Source: Pseudomonadota bacterium | GTDB taxonomy: Bacteria > Myxococcota_A > Polyangia > GCA-2747355 | Assembly: GCA_016702545.1 (NCBI GenBank) | Contig: JADJDT010000044.1 | Span: forward strand, 124,001 to 188,000 | Length of the DNA stretch: 64,000 bases | Direction: 5' to 3' | Part shown: positions 25,399-34,562 of the stretch, in pieces | Numbering within the stretch: position 1 is the stretch's first letter | Layout of the letters: every line of letters starts with the position of its first letter | The notes under the pieces: model-generated | Databases searched by the model: none | What the model was told of the DNA's origin: nothing | Seen by the model: the letters and a program-made list of their open reading frames with translations, nothing else | Made by a program: the position numbers and the translations under genes

Positions 25399-26490
25399 AT
25401 GCCCGCCGAATGGGAGCCGCATGCAGCGACCTGGCTGGCTTGGCCCCACAACGCTAGCGACTGGCCCGGCAAGCTGGCGGCGATTCACTGGGTCTATGGG
25501 GAAATCGTGCGCCGCCTGGCGCAGGGTGAGCGTCTGCGGCTGGTCGTGGCCTCGCCGGCGGTCGAGCGGCGCGCCCGGTCGGTGCTCGCGCGCGTCGGCG
25601 TCGACCTCGGGCAAATCGACTGGCTGGCCTGGCCGACGAACCGCGGCTGGCTGCGCGACAGCGGACCGGTCTTCGTGCACGACCTCGGCGCTCGGGGCAG
25701 CCCGCTGACGATCTGCGGCTTCGGCTTCAATGCCTGGGCGCGCTATCCCGACTGGCAGGCCGACGCGCGCCTGGCGGGGCGAGCGGCGCGTCGTGCACGC
25801 CTGCCGCTGCTGCGCGCGCGCTGGGGGCAGCGCGACTTCGTGCTCGAAGGCGGGGCGATCGACGTCAACGGCTGCGGCAGTGCCCTGGCGACAGAGGAGT
25901 GCCTGCTCGACCCGCAGATCCAGGTGCGCAATCCCGGCCTCGACCGCCACGGCTACGAGCGGCTGCTGGCGACCTACCTCGGTGTGACCCACCTGCTGTG
26001 GCTGGGCCGCGGCATTGCCGGTGACGACACGCACGGCCACATCGACGATGTCTGTCGCTTCGTCGATCGGCGCACCGTGGTGCTCTGTCGCGAGGAGGAC
26101 CCCGCTGACGCCAACTACGCCGTGCTGGCGGAGAACCACGAGCGCCTGCAGGGGCTGCGGCTCGAGGACGGCTCGCGCCCCCAGGTGGTAGCGCTGCCGA
26201 TGCCCGCGCCGCTGGGTTTCGCCGGTCGGCGCCTGCCCGCCAGCTACGCGAACTTCTACGTCGGCAACGCGGCGGTGCTGGTGCCGACCTTCAACGATCC
26301 GCGCGATCGGCACGCCCTCGGGCTGCTGGCCGAGCTCTTTCCCGACCGTCCGGTCGTGGGCATCCACGCGGTCGATTTAGTGTGGGGTCTGGGCACGCTC
26401 CACTGCCTGACGCAGCAGGAGCCGCTGGCCCTGGCCGCGCCGGTGGCGGCGGCCGCAGGGCGGGCGCCAGGCGCTGCAGATTGCGCGTGA
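25399..26490 (+). CDS. aguA: Agmatine deiminase AguA
   Basis: About 363 residues. Converts agmatine to N-carbamoylputrescine. The N-terminus MPAEWEPHAATWLAWPHN and WLRDSGPVFV are typical; the catalytic Cys is C336 in LHCLTQQEP, with His in DDTHGHIDD. The frame is open far upstream, inside aguB, but ATG 25399 is the only conventional start between the aguB stop and the conserved start. An ATG overlapping the aguB stop is in a different frame. The last ~200 bases overlap the 3' end of the convergent transglutaminase-like gene on the other strand. Forms the SpeA-AguB-AguA putrescine set. Confidence 0.93.
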   Translation: MPAEWEPHAATWLAWPHNASDWPGKLAAIHWVYGEIVRRLAQGERLRLVVASPAVERRARSVLARVGVDLGQIDWLAWPTNRGWLRDSGPVFVHDLGARGSPLTICGFGFNAWARYPDWQADARLAGRAARRARLPLLRARWGQRDFVLEGGAIDVNGCGSALATEECLLDPQIQVRNPGLDRHGYERLLATYLGVTHLLWLGRGIAGDDTHGHIDDVCRFVDRRTVVLCREEDPADANYAVLAENHERLQGLRLEDGSRPQVVALPMPAPLGFAGRRLPASYANFYVGNAAVLVPTFNDPRDRHALGLLAELFPDRPVVGIHAVDLVWGLGTLHCLTQQEPLALAAPVAAAAGRAPGAADCA

Positions 26491-27328
26491 TCCCGGCGGG
26501 CGGCGCCCCGGCCCGCAGGGCGCGCCGGTAGGCCCGCGCGGCGGCTGCGTCGTGACCGAGCAGTTGCTCGGTGAGCCCCAGGTTGGCCTGGGCCTCGGCG
26601 AAGTCCGGCAGCGCGGCGACGACGAGCGCGTAGTGGGTGCGCGCGGCCCGCAGCGCGCCGGCGCGGCGCAGCGCATTGGCCAGCTCGTAGCGCAGCACGG
26701 CCAGGCTCTCGGTCGCGGAGAGCGAGCGCAGGTAGAGTGGGTGGTTGGCCGGCACGCCGTAGCTGCGCCGATACCAGTCGTCGTCGTGCGCGCGCCCCGC
26801 CGCGAGCAGCTCGAGGTTGCGCGCGGCTTCCGCGCCCCGTCGCTCCAGTCGCACGAAGAAGTGGCCGGGTACCAGCACACCATGCAGCGGCAGCCCGAGC
26901 GCCTCGCCGAGCGCGAGGTACAGGCTGCCGAGCCCCAAGCAGCTACCGCGGCGTTGCGCGAGCAGCTGCGGCAGCAGCACGGCGCGGAGCGTTGGCGCTG
27001 CCGCTGCCGGCAGCACTGTGAAGCTCCAGTGGCCGAACACCACGGTGTGCCAAGCGGCGAGCCGCGCGTCGTCATCGGCGGCCGCGCTGCCCGCCCGGTC
27101 GAGCTGGGCGGCCAGCCTTACAAAGGCCTCCCAGGTCTCGGATCGGAGACGCCGAGCGGGCCGCCCGCGCCACGTTCCCGCCTCCTCGCTGAGGGCCAGC
27201 CACCCCGCGGCGAAAGCCCCCCGGGCTTCGTGTGCCGGAGTCGCCGTGCTGCCCAGCGGATAACCTCCGGCAACGAGCGCGAGCACGCCCAGCGCTCGGG
27301 CGTGGGGTCTCAAGCCAGGTTGCTTCAA
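26291..27328 (-). CDS. Transglutaminase-like (SirB1-type) protein with TPR region
   Basis: 345 residues. An N-terminal signal-like segment (about 10-32) suggests export. The middle has the SirB1/transglutaminase-like pattern: catalytic Cys in QRRGSCLGLGSLYLALGEA and His in LVPGHFFVRLERR. After about 200 residues come TPR-like helices (RYELANALRRAG, AQANLGLTEQLLGHDAAAAR). The final ~65 residues are Pro/Arg/Gly-rich and encoded antisense to the end of aguA, so the natural stop may have been lost. Substrate unknown; the fold suggests a protease or peptide-modifying enzyme. Confidence 0.72.
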   Translation of the reverse strand: MKQPGLRPHARALGVLALVAGGYPLGSTATPAHEARGAFAAGWLALSEEAGTWRGRPARRLRSETWEAFVRLAAQLDRAGSAAADDDARLAAWHTVVFGHWSFTVLPAAAAPTLRAVLLPQLLAQRRGSCLGLGSLYLALGEALGLPLHGVLVPGHFFVRLERRGAEAARNLELLAAGRAHDDDWYRRSYGVPANHPLYLRSLSATESLAVLRYELANALRRAGALRAARTHYALVVAALPDFAEAQANLGLTEQLLGHDAAAARAYRRALRAGAPPAGITRNLQRLAPALRPPPPARPGPAAPAASGSGACPDPTLNRPRGCPRPDGRERARPAARGRADRADR

Positions 27329-27530
27329 CGGCGCTCCTCCGGCCTCGGTGCGGGCCTAGCCTAACGACTGGGGCCACGCCAGCCAACGTTGTGCTAGTGT
27401 CCCACCGTCGGGGGCCGTTCTCTCCGCGGCCACTTGGCCCGCGCCGATGGTTCGTAGTACGCTGAGTTGCAATCGAACGGGTGTCACGCTTCAATGCGGC
27501 TCCTCTGGCCGCCGCTGGTGAGGTTGTTTG

Positions 27531-29111
27531 ATGGGTGTCGAGCGAAAGGTGCGCGTCGAGCGGATGTGGCGCGGCCTCGGTGCGTCTCTCGCCGCGCTTA
27601 TGCTGTGCGCTGGCTGCAACGGGCCGAGCCTGGAGGGTCTGCGCTTCCGCTGCCAAGCCAGCTCGGAATGCGGTGGGGGGTTCGTCTGTCAGGGAAATCC
27701 ACGCGAGTGCGTGCTCGCCGATCGGAACACCAACGGGGTCTTCGACGACAAGCTGGTGCTCGGCATGAGCGCGGCCGTGACCGAGGGCCTTTCGACGCTC
27801 GGTCCGGTGGGCAAACAGGCGCTGCGGGGCTTTCTCTCCTACTTCGACAAGGTCAACGTCAATGGTGGCGTGTATGGCCGCCGGATCGAGGTCAAGGTCG
27901 AGGAGGACGAGTACAAGGCGGAGCTCACCCGTGAGAAGGCCGAGATCCTCATCGGCGGTACGCCACGGCAGGCGTTCGCGCTGGTGGCGGTGCTGGGCAG
28001 TCCTAACGCTCTGGCGGCGGCCAGGTTGGCGACGGACAAGAAGGTGCTGCTCTTCGCGCCGGGCAGCGGGGCGGACGAGCTGGAGGAGGACCCGCCGGCG
28101 CGCTATGTCTTCAACGTGCGGGCACGGTACTCGCAGGAGGCCGAGCAGCTCACCGCCTACGCGTTGAACCACCTGCGCGTCCTGCCGCAGAACGTCAGTG
28201 TCTTCGGCCAGGGGGTCAGTGATCTCGCCGGCCAGAACGGGGCCAAGGACCTCGACACCTTCGGTGCGGCCGGCCGTCGCGGCGTCGTCGAGCGGCTGAA
28301 GGCACAGCAGGTCGAGGAGAAGGACGTCTTCGCCGTATCCTACGACGCCGCGGCGCCCCGCGTCGATACGAGTCGGGCCATCGGCGACACGTTGCGGTGG
28401 ATGGCCACACCCGCGCCCCCCGCACCGGCCACGGGCGCGGGCCGCGTTGCGGCCGCCGATGGCAATATCACGACCGCGGTGGTCTTGGCCGCGTTGCCGA
28501 ACGCGGCTGCCAGCTTCATCTGTGGCCTCGAGCGCGAGATGGCCGAGGTGGCGAGCACGGGGAAGGTTCCGACCAGCTGGATCGGCGTCGCCCCGACCAG
28601 CCAAGAACTCGAGCAACTGAAGAAGGTCAAGACGCGACGCTATCTGGCGTTGTCGCCGGTGGGCATCGCCCTCAAGGAAATCTTCAAAGCCTACTGTGGT
28701 GACACGAAGTCCCCTGCCGCCAGGACGGTCGTTGCCACCACCGTTCCGGATCCGACACCCGGTGCTTCGAGTGCCAGCGCAGTGCTCGACTTCCGGGAGG
28801 ACCAGGCGGCCTATTTCACCCGCCACGAGACCGAGACTCCGGAGGCCGTCAGGACGGCGACGGTGACCAGCCCGATCGCGCTCGAGGGCTATCTGTCGGC
28901 CAAGCTCTTGGTCGCCGGGCTACGGAAGCAGGGGCCCGATCTGACGACCGAGTCGTTCATCGACACGCTGGAGACCCTCAGCGTCGACGTCGGCATCGGC
29001 GCGCCCTTCGTCTTCTCGTCGGAGAGCCATCAAGCGACGAAGCGACTCTATGCGGTCGAGATCCAAGAGGACCATGGCCTCAAGCCGCTGGGTCTTCTAA
29101 CACCGGAGTAA
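27531..29111 (+). CDS. Periplasmic substrate-binding-like lipoprotein (Leu/Ile/Val-binding fold)
   Basis: 526 residues. A signal peptide ends in lipobox LCAGC, with C29 the lipidation site. A short Cys-rich stretch (FRCQASSECGGGFVCQ) precedes a type I periplasmic-binding fold: LVLGMSAAVTEGLSTLGPVG, GRRIEVKVEEDEY, AVLGSPNALAAARLATDKKV. No permease or ATPase gene follows; instead there are a membrane protein, a TPR protein and a pseudokinase-PEGA protein. It may be a ligand sensor rather than a transporter component (inference). ATG 27531 is preceded by GAGG. Confidence 0.82.
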   Translation: MGVERKVRVERMWRGLGASLAALMLCAGCNGPSLEGLRFRCQASSECGGGFVCQGNPRECVLADRNTNGVFDDKLVLGMSAAVTEGLSTLGPVGKQALRGFLSYFDKVNVNGGVYGRRIEVKVEEDEYKAELTREKAEILIGGTPRQAFALVAVLGSPNALAAARLATDKKVLLFAPGSGADELEEDPPARYVFNVRARYSQEAEQLTAYALNHLRVLPQNVSVFGQGVSDLAGQNGAKDLDTFGAAGRRGVVERLKAQQVEEKDVFAVSYDAAAPRVDTSRAIGDTLRWMATPAPPAPATGAGRVAAADGNITTAVVLAALPNAAASFICGLEREMAEVASTGKVPTSWIGVAPTSQELEQLKKVKTRRYLALSPVGIALKEIFKAYCGDTKSPAARTVVATTVPDPTPGASSASAVLDFREDQAAYFTRHETETPEAVRTATVTSPIALEGYLSAKLLVAGLRKQGPDLTTESFIDTLETLSVDVGIGAPFVFSSESHQATKRLYAVEIQEDHGLKPLGLLTPE

Positions 29112-29118
29112 GAGGCCC

Positions 29119-29676
29119 TTGGCCAAGACGAAATACCGCATCTGGATGTGGGTGGTTGGCGCGCTGGCGATCGTGTTGGCGATCGCCTTGTCCCTCGTGC
29201 CGACGGGGCCAAAGGATGGTGCTGGTCGCCGGGTGGTGGAGGTCCTCGCGCGGGACCCTGCAGAGGGCGCTGGCGCTCGCGCAGCGGATCCACCGGCCAC
29301 GACAGCCGTCGCGCCACCGGCGAGGGTACCCACGGAGCAGCTTGCGGGCGCTGCCGGGGGGGAGGTCGCTGCGCAGGCCGCTCCGGAGCGACCCGCCAAC
29401 ACCACGAACGAGCGGCAGCGTGGTGCCGCCGCGCCTCGCCGCTCCGCCGCGCGACCGGCCACCGCAAGGGCGTCGGTGGCACCGTCGGCGGGGGCGGGTG
29501 CCGGCCCAGGCGAGCCGCCCGGTGTGGCCGGGCCGTCAGCACCGGCGCCGGTCGCAGACGAGCTCGACGCACCATCGACGCCGCCGCGCGCCGGCGCGCG
29601 GCCGAGCGCGCCACGCATCGAGATGATTCCTGATGAGCGGCGGCCGGCGATCGGCGTCGTCGGTGAGCCGGAATGA
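29119..29676 (+). CDS. Single-pass membrane protein, Ala/Pro-rich, unknown
   Basis: 185 residues, not recognised. A TTG at 29119, preceded six bases upstream by AGAGG, starts a short basic N-terminus and one transmembrane segment (MWVVGALAIVLAIALSLV, about 10-28). The rest is an Ala/Pro/Arg-rich, probably disordered extracytoplasmic tail. An internal ATG at 29146 would remove the basic residues. It sits 7 bases after the substrate-binding lipoprotein and overlaps the TPR gene as ATGA. Confidence 0.7.
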   Translation: MAKTKYRIWMWVVGALAIVLAIALSLVPTGPKDGAGRRVVEVLARDPAEGAGARAADPPATTAVAPPARVPTEQLAGAAGGEVAAQAAPERPANTTNERQRGAAAPRRSAARPATARASVAPSAGAGAGPGEPPGVAGPSAPAPVADELDAPSTPPRAGARPSAPRIEMIPDERRPAIGVVGEPE

Positions 29677-30584
29677 GCCCCAGACGCGACGGAGCGCCAA
29701 TGAAGCTTTGCAAGGCCCCTTGGACCGTGATGTGCGCAGTGGCCACGGTCGGCCTCGCGATCGGCGCGCCCGCCCCGGGGCGCAGCGAGACCCCAGGCGG
29801 TGGGGTGAGCCAAGAGCCGCCGCGGGCCGTGGAGCCTGCGCGTCGGGTGGAGGCGCTCTATGCGGAGGGCGTGGCGCTCTTCCGCGCGGGCGCTTACAGC
29901 GAGGCGCTGGCGCGCTTCGAGACGGCGTATGGCGTGCTTCCGGTGCCGAACCTGCTCTACAACATCGGACGCAGCTTCGAGGCGCTCGGCGAGCTGGACA
30001 AGGCGCTGGCCAGCTATCGGCGCTGCATGGACCACCCTGATTCCTCGGGCGAGGCCAAGCTGCGGGCGGCGCAGCGCTATGAGACGCTGGTCCAGGCGCG
30101 AGTGACGGGTGCCCAGGCGACCCGCGCAGTGGGTAGCGCGGCCGGTCCGGTGGCCTGGGCCGGCGAGCCCCCGGAGCCGGGCGCGTGGCGGCGCACGGTG
30201 GGCTGGATCGTGCTGCCGGTGGGGCTGGTGGCGCTTGCGGCGGGGGCCGTGTCCTTCGCGCTCGGCGCTCGGGACCACGGCGCTATCGAAGATCTCCCGG
30301 GCTACGGCGACCCGGCGGCCGTGCTCGAGATGACGCGCGCAGAGGCCCTCGATCGGCGCGAGGACGGGCGGATCAAGAAGCAGATCGGCGTGGCCTTGCT
30401 GGTGGCAGGTGGAGCGCTCGCGGCGGGTGCGACGACGCTGCTCGTTTGGCCGGCCGAAAGCAGGAAACCGGGCTCGCGGGCGGCGATCGGGGGGCCGGTA
30501 ACCCTGGGCCTCACACCGATCGGGTCGGCCACCGGCGGCGCCGCGGTGACAGGGGCAGAACTCGTGCTTCAGGGAGGCTTCTAG
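29673..30584 (+). CDS. TPR-repeat membrane protein
   Basis: 303 residues. A signal-like N-terminus (VMCAVATVGLAIGAPAPG) is followed by a TPR pair (YAEGVALFRAGAYSEALARF and LYNIGRSFEALGELDKALAS, about 65-125), then two hydrophobic segments (VGWIVLPVGLVALAAGAVSF and IGVALLVAGGALAAGATTLL). This layout is common in deltaproteobacterial envelope proteins next to kinases with PEGA domains. ATGA overlap with the upstream gene. Specific function unknown; probably a scaffold in the same complex as its neighbours. Confidence 0.8.
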   Translation: MSPRRDGAPMKLCKAPWTVMCAVATVGLAIGAPAPGRSETPGGGVSQEPPRAVEPARRVEALYAEGVALFRAGAYSEALARFETAYGVLPVPNLLYNIGRSFEALGELDKALASYRRCMDHPDSSGEAKLRAAQRYETLVQARVTGAQATRAVGSAAGPVAWAGEPPEPGAWRRTVGWIVLPVGLVALAAGAVSFALGARDHGAIEDLPGYGDPAAVLEMTRAEALDRREDGRIKKQIGVALLVAGGALAAGATTLLVWPAESRKPGSRAAIGGPVTLGLTPIGSATGGAAVTGAELVLQGGF

Positions 30585-31855
30585 GTGACCCAGGACGGGA
30601 GGGGCTCCACCTCGGTGGCTTCCACCTCGGCGAGCGGCTGCACGTCGGCGAGGGGAGCGAGAGCTACGTCTGCGTGCGGCCGGGCGAGCCGGATCTCTTG
30701 CTGCTCAAGCGCGTCGCACCACCGGCGGACGTGCGCGCCTTCCTCGCCACGGTCGAGTTGGAGCGGCGCTTCGACCACCCGGTGCTCTGTCGGCAGCTGG
30801 AAACCGGTCGTGACGGCGAGGCCGCCTTCTCCGTGCGGGAGCTCGCGTTGGGCAAGGACCTGCGCGGCATCGTACGGCGCCTCGTGCTCCAGCAGCAGGC
30901 AGTCGATGAGGCGACGGCGCTGTGGGTGACGCGCGAGCTCTGTCTGGCGGTCGAGCATATCCACCAGCGCGTGAAGGCGCAGGAAGCGGTGCGCTGTCAG
31001 ATTCGCACGCGCAGCGTGGTGCTCAGCGACGACGGGGCCGTCCACCTGGTGGGACCGCTCGCGCCGGGTTCGGGCTTGGATGCTCCGGCGGATATCCGCG
31101 CGCTCGGACTCGGTCTGCACGAGATGCTGACAGGAACGCTCTCGGCCAGCGAGCAGGACGCGGCTGGGCCGCCCGCGGGATCGGTCGCGGCTGGGTTGAT
31201 CGAGCGGGCGGTGGTGGAGCGCAGCCTGGCGCGCTTGCGTGAGGCGATCGAAGAGCGGACGGCCGGAAAGACCCCCACGGGGCAGTGCGTGGCCGAGTTG
31301 GTGAAGCGCGTGTTCCCGCGCGGGCGTCAGACCGAAGATGCCTGGCGCGCCAACCTGCGTACGGCGGCGCGCTCAGCGGCCTTTTCCGATACCACGGTGC
31401 CCCGAGCTGCCGCGGCAGAGGTGCGGCCGGAGGCCGCGTCCGCTGCCTTGCAGACGAATCCGGAGGAGACGACGCGGGTCGTGCCCGCGCTGGCCAGCAC
31501 GCGAACCGGGGCGGCGCTGCCCGCGCCGACCCGCCTGCCGGTGCGTGGGATCGCCTTCGCGCTGGTGGCGATCGTCTGTGGCCTCTTTGCCGTTTATCGC
31601 CTGGTGGTGCTGTTCTCGCCGGCGCAGGGGCGCGTGGTCGTGCGCTCCGAGCTGCCGATCGAGGTGGTCGTGGACGGTGTGACCCCCGGTCAGTGGGCGC
31701 CTTGCGATCTGGTGTTGCCACAGGGGCGGCATCACTTCTTGTTTCGCTTCCCGGGGAGCGGGCGGGAGTTCAAGCGGGAGATCGATGTCCCGCCGCACGA
31801 GGTCGTGGAGCTGCGCCTGCGCGACCGCGATTTTTCCCCCGCGAAGGCGCCGTGA
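30585..31855 (+). CDS. Pseudokinase with transmembrane and PEGA domain; start probably frameshifted
   Basis: About 420 residues. A kinase-like region begins GGFHLGERLHVGEGSESYV (glycine-loop) with LLLLKRVAP for the ATP lysine, but where HRDxxxxN and DFG should be there are QIRTRSVVL and LVGPLA, so it is very probably catalytically dead. A transmembrane segment (IAFALVAIVCGLFAVYRLVV) precedes a PEGA domain (VVVRSELPIEVVVDGV). The domain frame has no ATG or GTG nearby, while GTG 30585, directly after the TPR gene's stop, is in another frame; one missing base in the G-rich run at 30597-30604 would join them. Treat the N-terminus as provisional. Confidence 0.75.
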
Positions 31856-31953
31856 CTTCGGATCGGGTACCATCGCGGGGGGCTGCCGCGCCGCGTTGCA
31901 GCCGGGGCGCCGCTGCGTAGGGCGCGCTTCCTCTTCTCTTCAGGCGACCCGCG

Positions 31954-34356
31954 ATGCACGTCACCAAGCTGCGACAGAGCCTCGTTGCCGGCGATCTCGA
32001 CCTCGCGCGCCGCCTCGTCGCAGAGCTCCCCGCCGATCAGGCCGAGCTCGGTCCCGCCTTCACCGAGCTGATCGAGGGCGTCGCACAGGTTTGCCACGGT
32101 GGGCGCGCTCAGGCGGCGGAGCAGCTGCTGCAACGATTGAGCGGGGTCCAGGCCGGCAGCCCCGACGTGCGCTGGTTGGCGTGGCTTTGGCGGGCCACGG
32201 CGCTCGTGCGCGGGGGCCAGCTCGACGTCGCCCGCACGGCGGCCGATCTCGCCCTGACGATCGCGCGGCAGGTCGATCCCGCGAGCCAGGCCGTGACGCT
32301 GGCGCTGCGGGCCGCGGTGGCCTCACTACAGGGCGACTTCGGCCACGCGCGCGTTCGCGTCGTGGAGGCTGCCGCGCTGTCGGCCCACGATCCGGTCGCC
32401 GTCGCGCGGCTCTGGCTGTTCTGGGGCCAGGTGATGCTGGCCACGGGGCGCCAACGCGAGGGTCTGCGGGCGCTGGGGCAGGCGGCGTTGGCCGTCCGCC
32501 AGCCCTGGGCCTGCCTGCCGCTGGGGCGGCAGGCGCTGATGGCCAATCGTATCGGGGAGGCCGACGAGATCTTCGCGCCGATGGCAACGCTGGGCCTCCA
32601 GCTTGGTGACGACGTCGTCTGCTTGCTCGATCTGGTCGGCGATCTGCACGCCGGTCGCATCGGGGCGAGCGTCGTCGGCGAGTACCTGTGGACCACGGCG
32701 CAGGCGCTGACCCCGCAGGTGGCCGCGCTGGCGGAGTCGCTGGTCGAGGAGCAGTCCGGCTATGCCCGGCTGCGGCTGTTGTTGGCTTGGGACCTGGCGC
32801 AGGCGGGCCTCTTCGACCGCGCGCTGCAGCAGCTGAGCGCCATTACCGCGGCCAGCGCCGGCGGCACGGACGAGAGCGTGCGCAATGCGGCGCGGCGCAG
32901 CGTGTCGGCGGTCGAGGCCCTGCGCGGTCGCTGGCACCAGGGAGTGCTCGACGTGGTCCGCGTGGCGGCCTGGGCCCTGGCGGGGGGACGCAGCTCGGCC
33001 GGGGAGAGCAACCAGCAGGATGGTGAGCTGTTCTGGATTCGGCGGGCGATCGGCGCTGGTCAGCTCGACCGGGCCGAGGAAGACCTCGAGCTGATTCCTG
33101 AGCTGGACGAGACGCTGCTGCAGCAGGAACGCGAGCTGCTGCAGGCCGTGCGCTCGGGCGCCATTCCGTTCGAGGTGGCCCAGGAGTACGTCTGGATCGC
33201 CGAGCGCCTGTTGACCGAGGAGCAGCTGGGCCTGGTGCGCGCCTTCGCCGAGGAGAACCGTTCGCTCGAGACGCTGCGACTGGTGATGGCGCGCGACCTG
33301 CTCCGCGAGGGGTTTCGCCCCGACGCGCGTTCGATGCTCGAGGAGCTGGCACAGCGGGCACAAGCCGAGGCGACGCGGCTGGCGGCGCGTCGTGAGCTGC
33401 AGCAGCTCGTCCCCGCTCGCCTGACCGTCGATCTGCCCGCGACGCTCGACCTGGCGATGTTCGTCAAGAGGCCGCTGCCGTGGCCCTCGGTGCTGGACCG
33501 GAGCAGTCTGCTCTTCTGCGGCCCGCTGCTCGAGCTGCCGCTCGCGGTGGCGGAGGTGGCCGAGACGATCGTGCTGGAGGCGGGTGAGACCCTGCATGCG
33601 CAGGGAGGCCGCGGCGAGATCCTGTATCTCCTGCGGCACGGAGAGCTCGACGCCAGGCGCGTGCGCGGTGCGCTGACGCAGGAGCTGGGCCCCTTCGGCG
33701 CCGGCTCCTTCCTCGGCGAGATTGGCACGCTCTACGGCATGCCGAACACGGCGACCTTGACGGCCGCAGTGGCGTGCGAGATCGGCGTGATCAAGCGGCG
33801 CAGCCTACGGCAGGCCACGGAGCGAGCGGCCACGACCGTCGTGATGGAGACGCTGCGCCAGCTCTACTGGGACACCGCGTTGCATCTCTGCCCGCTGACG
33901 ACGCCCACCGACGAGCAGTGGATCTCGCAGCTGGCGCTGACGGAGGGGCGCTCGCGCATCTTCCGCCCCGGCGAGCTGCTGAGCATCGAACCGGAGGCAC
34001 CGCTGGCGATCTTGATCTCGGGCGTCGGCCGGGTCATGGCCGCCGAGCACGGCGGGGCGACGCTGGGCTTCGCCGCACCCGGCGACCTCGTGCTCAACGC
34101 CGCGGCGCCGCTGCTGCGCGTGCGGGCCGAGACGGTGCTGTCGTTGGCCGTGGTCAGCAGCTCCGACCTCGCGCGCCTTTCGCCGGGGAGCCTGCGGGCG
34201 CTGGAGGAGCACCTCGGGCGCTGTCTGGCGGCGATGCAAGCGGTTGGCGTGCTGACCGAGGACGAGCACGCCAAGATCGCCAGCCAGGCGGCGATCGCGG
34301 ACCGGCTGCGTACGCTGGCGCAGTGTGTTCCGGGCCGACCGGCCGACGTGCCGTGA
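31954..34356 (+). CDS. TPR-like protein with cyclic-nucleotide-binding domains
   Basis: 800 residues. The first ~500 are helical repeats of TPR character (RWLAWLWRATALVRGGQLDVARTAAD region). A cNMP-binding-like domain spans about 535-612 (VLEAGETLHAQGGRGEILYLL, GAGSFLGEIGTLYG), and a second, weaker copy about 662-745 (IFRPGELLSIEPEAPLAILISG). No HTH, kinase or channel segment is seen, so it is probably a cytoplasmic adaptor responding to a nucleotide or to protein partners. The Arg that binds cyclic-nucleotide phosphate is not evident after GEIG, so ligand binding is uncertain. Confidence 0.75.
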   Translation: MHVTKLRQSLVAGDLDLARRLVAELPADQAELGPAFTELIEGVAQVCHGGRAQAAEQLLQRLSGVQAGSPDVRWLAWLWRATALVRGGQLDVARTAADLALTIARQVDPASQAVTLALRAAVASLQGDFGHARVRVVEAAALSAHDPVAVARLWLFWGQVMLATGRQREGLRALGQAALAVRQPWACLPLGRQALMANRIGEADEIFAPMATLGLQLGDDVVCLLDLVGDLHAGRIGASVVGEYLWTTAQALTPQVAALAESLVEEQSGYARLRLLLAWDLAQAGLFDRALQQLSAITAASAGGTDESVRNAARRSVSAVEALRGRWHQGVLDVVRVAAWALAGGRSSAGESNQQDGELFWIRRAIGAGQLDRAEEDLELIPELDETLLQQERELLQAVRSGAIPFEVAQEYVWIAERLLTEEQLGLVRAFAEENRSLETLRLVMARDLLREGFRPDARSMLEELAQRAQAEATRLAARRELQQLVPARLTVDLPATLDLAMFVKRPLPWPSVLDRSSLLFCGPLLELPLAVAEVAETIVLEAGETLHAQGGRGEILYLLRHGELDARRVRGALTQELGPFGAGSFLGEIGTLYGMPNTATLTAAVACEIGVIKRRSLRQATERAATTVVMETLRQLYWDTALHLCPLTTPTDEQWISQLALTEGRSRIFRPGELLSIEPEAPLAILISGVGRVMAAEHGGATLGFAAPGDLVLNAAAPLLRVRAETVLSLAVVSSSDLARLSPGSLRALEEHLGRCLAAMQAVGVLTEDEHAKIASQAAIADRLRTLAQCVPGRPADVP

Positions 34357-34382
34357 TCCTCGCGCGGGCCGCGCTTGGTAAG

Positions 34383-34553
34383 CGTTCACGGCCCTCAATG
34401 CGCTGCAAACGCTAGCGAAGTTGAGATCCACTGCACGCGAGCACGACCAAGCGCTCGCGCGGCGCGCTACTTGTTGCGCGCCGGACTTGGGGGTGGGGCC
34501 CCGAAAAGTCACGCCTTTTCGGGGCGGGGGGATGGATCATCCCCCCGTGAACG
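34383..34553 (-). repeat. Structured ~172-bp dispersed repeat, copy B
   Basis: Same element as 2180-2351, in the opposite orientation, with the same terminal inverted repeat. Read on the minus strand, hairpin 1 is GGGGGGATG/CATCCCCCC, so one T-A pair of copy A is a G-C pair here. Hairpin 2 is a perfect CCCCGAAAAG/CTTTTCGGGG stem. The third stem has one G-T in place of G-C, which RNA would tolerate. It fills the gap between two convergent genes. Confidence 0.75.
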
Positions 34554-34562
34554 CTTACGAGC

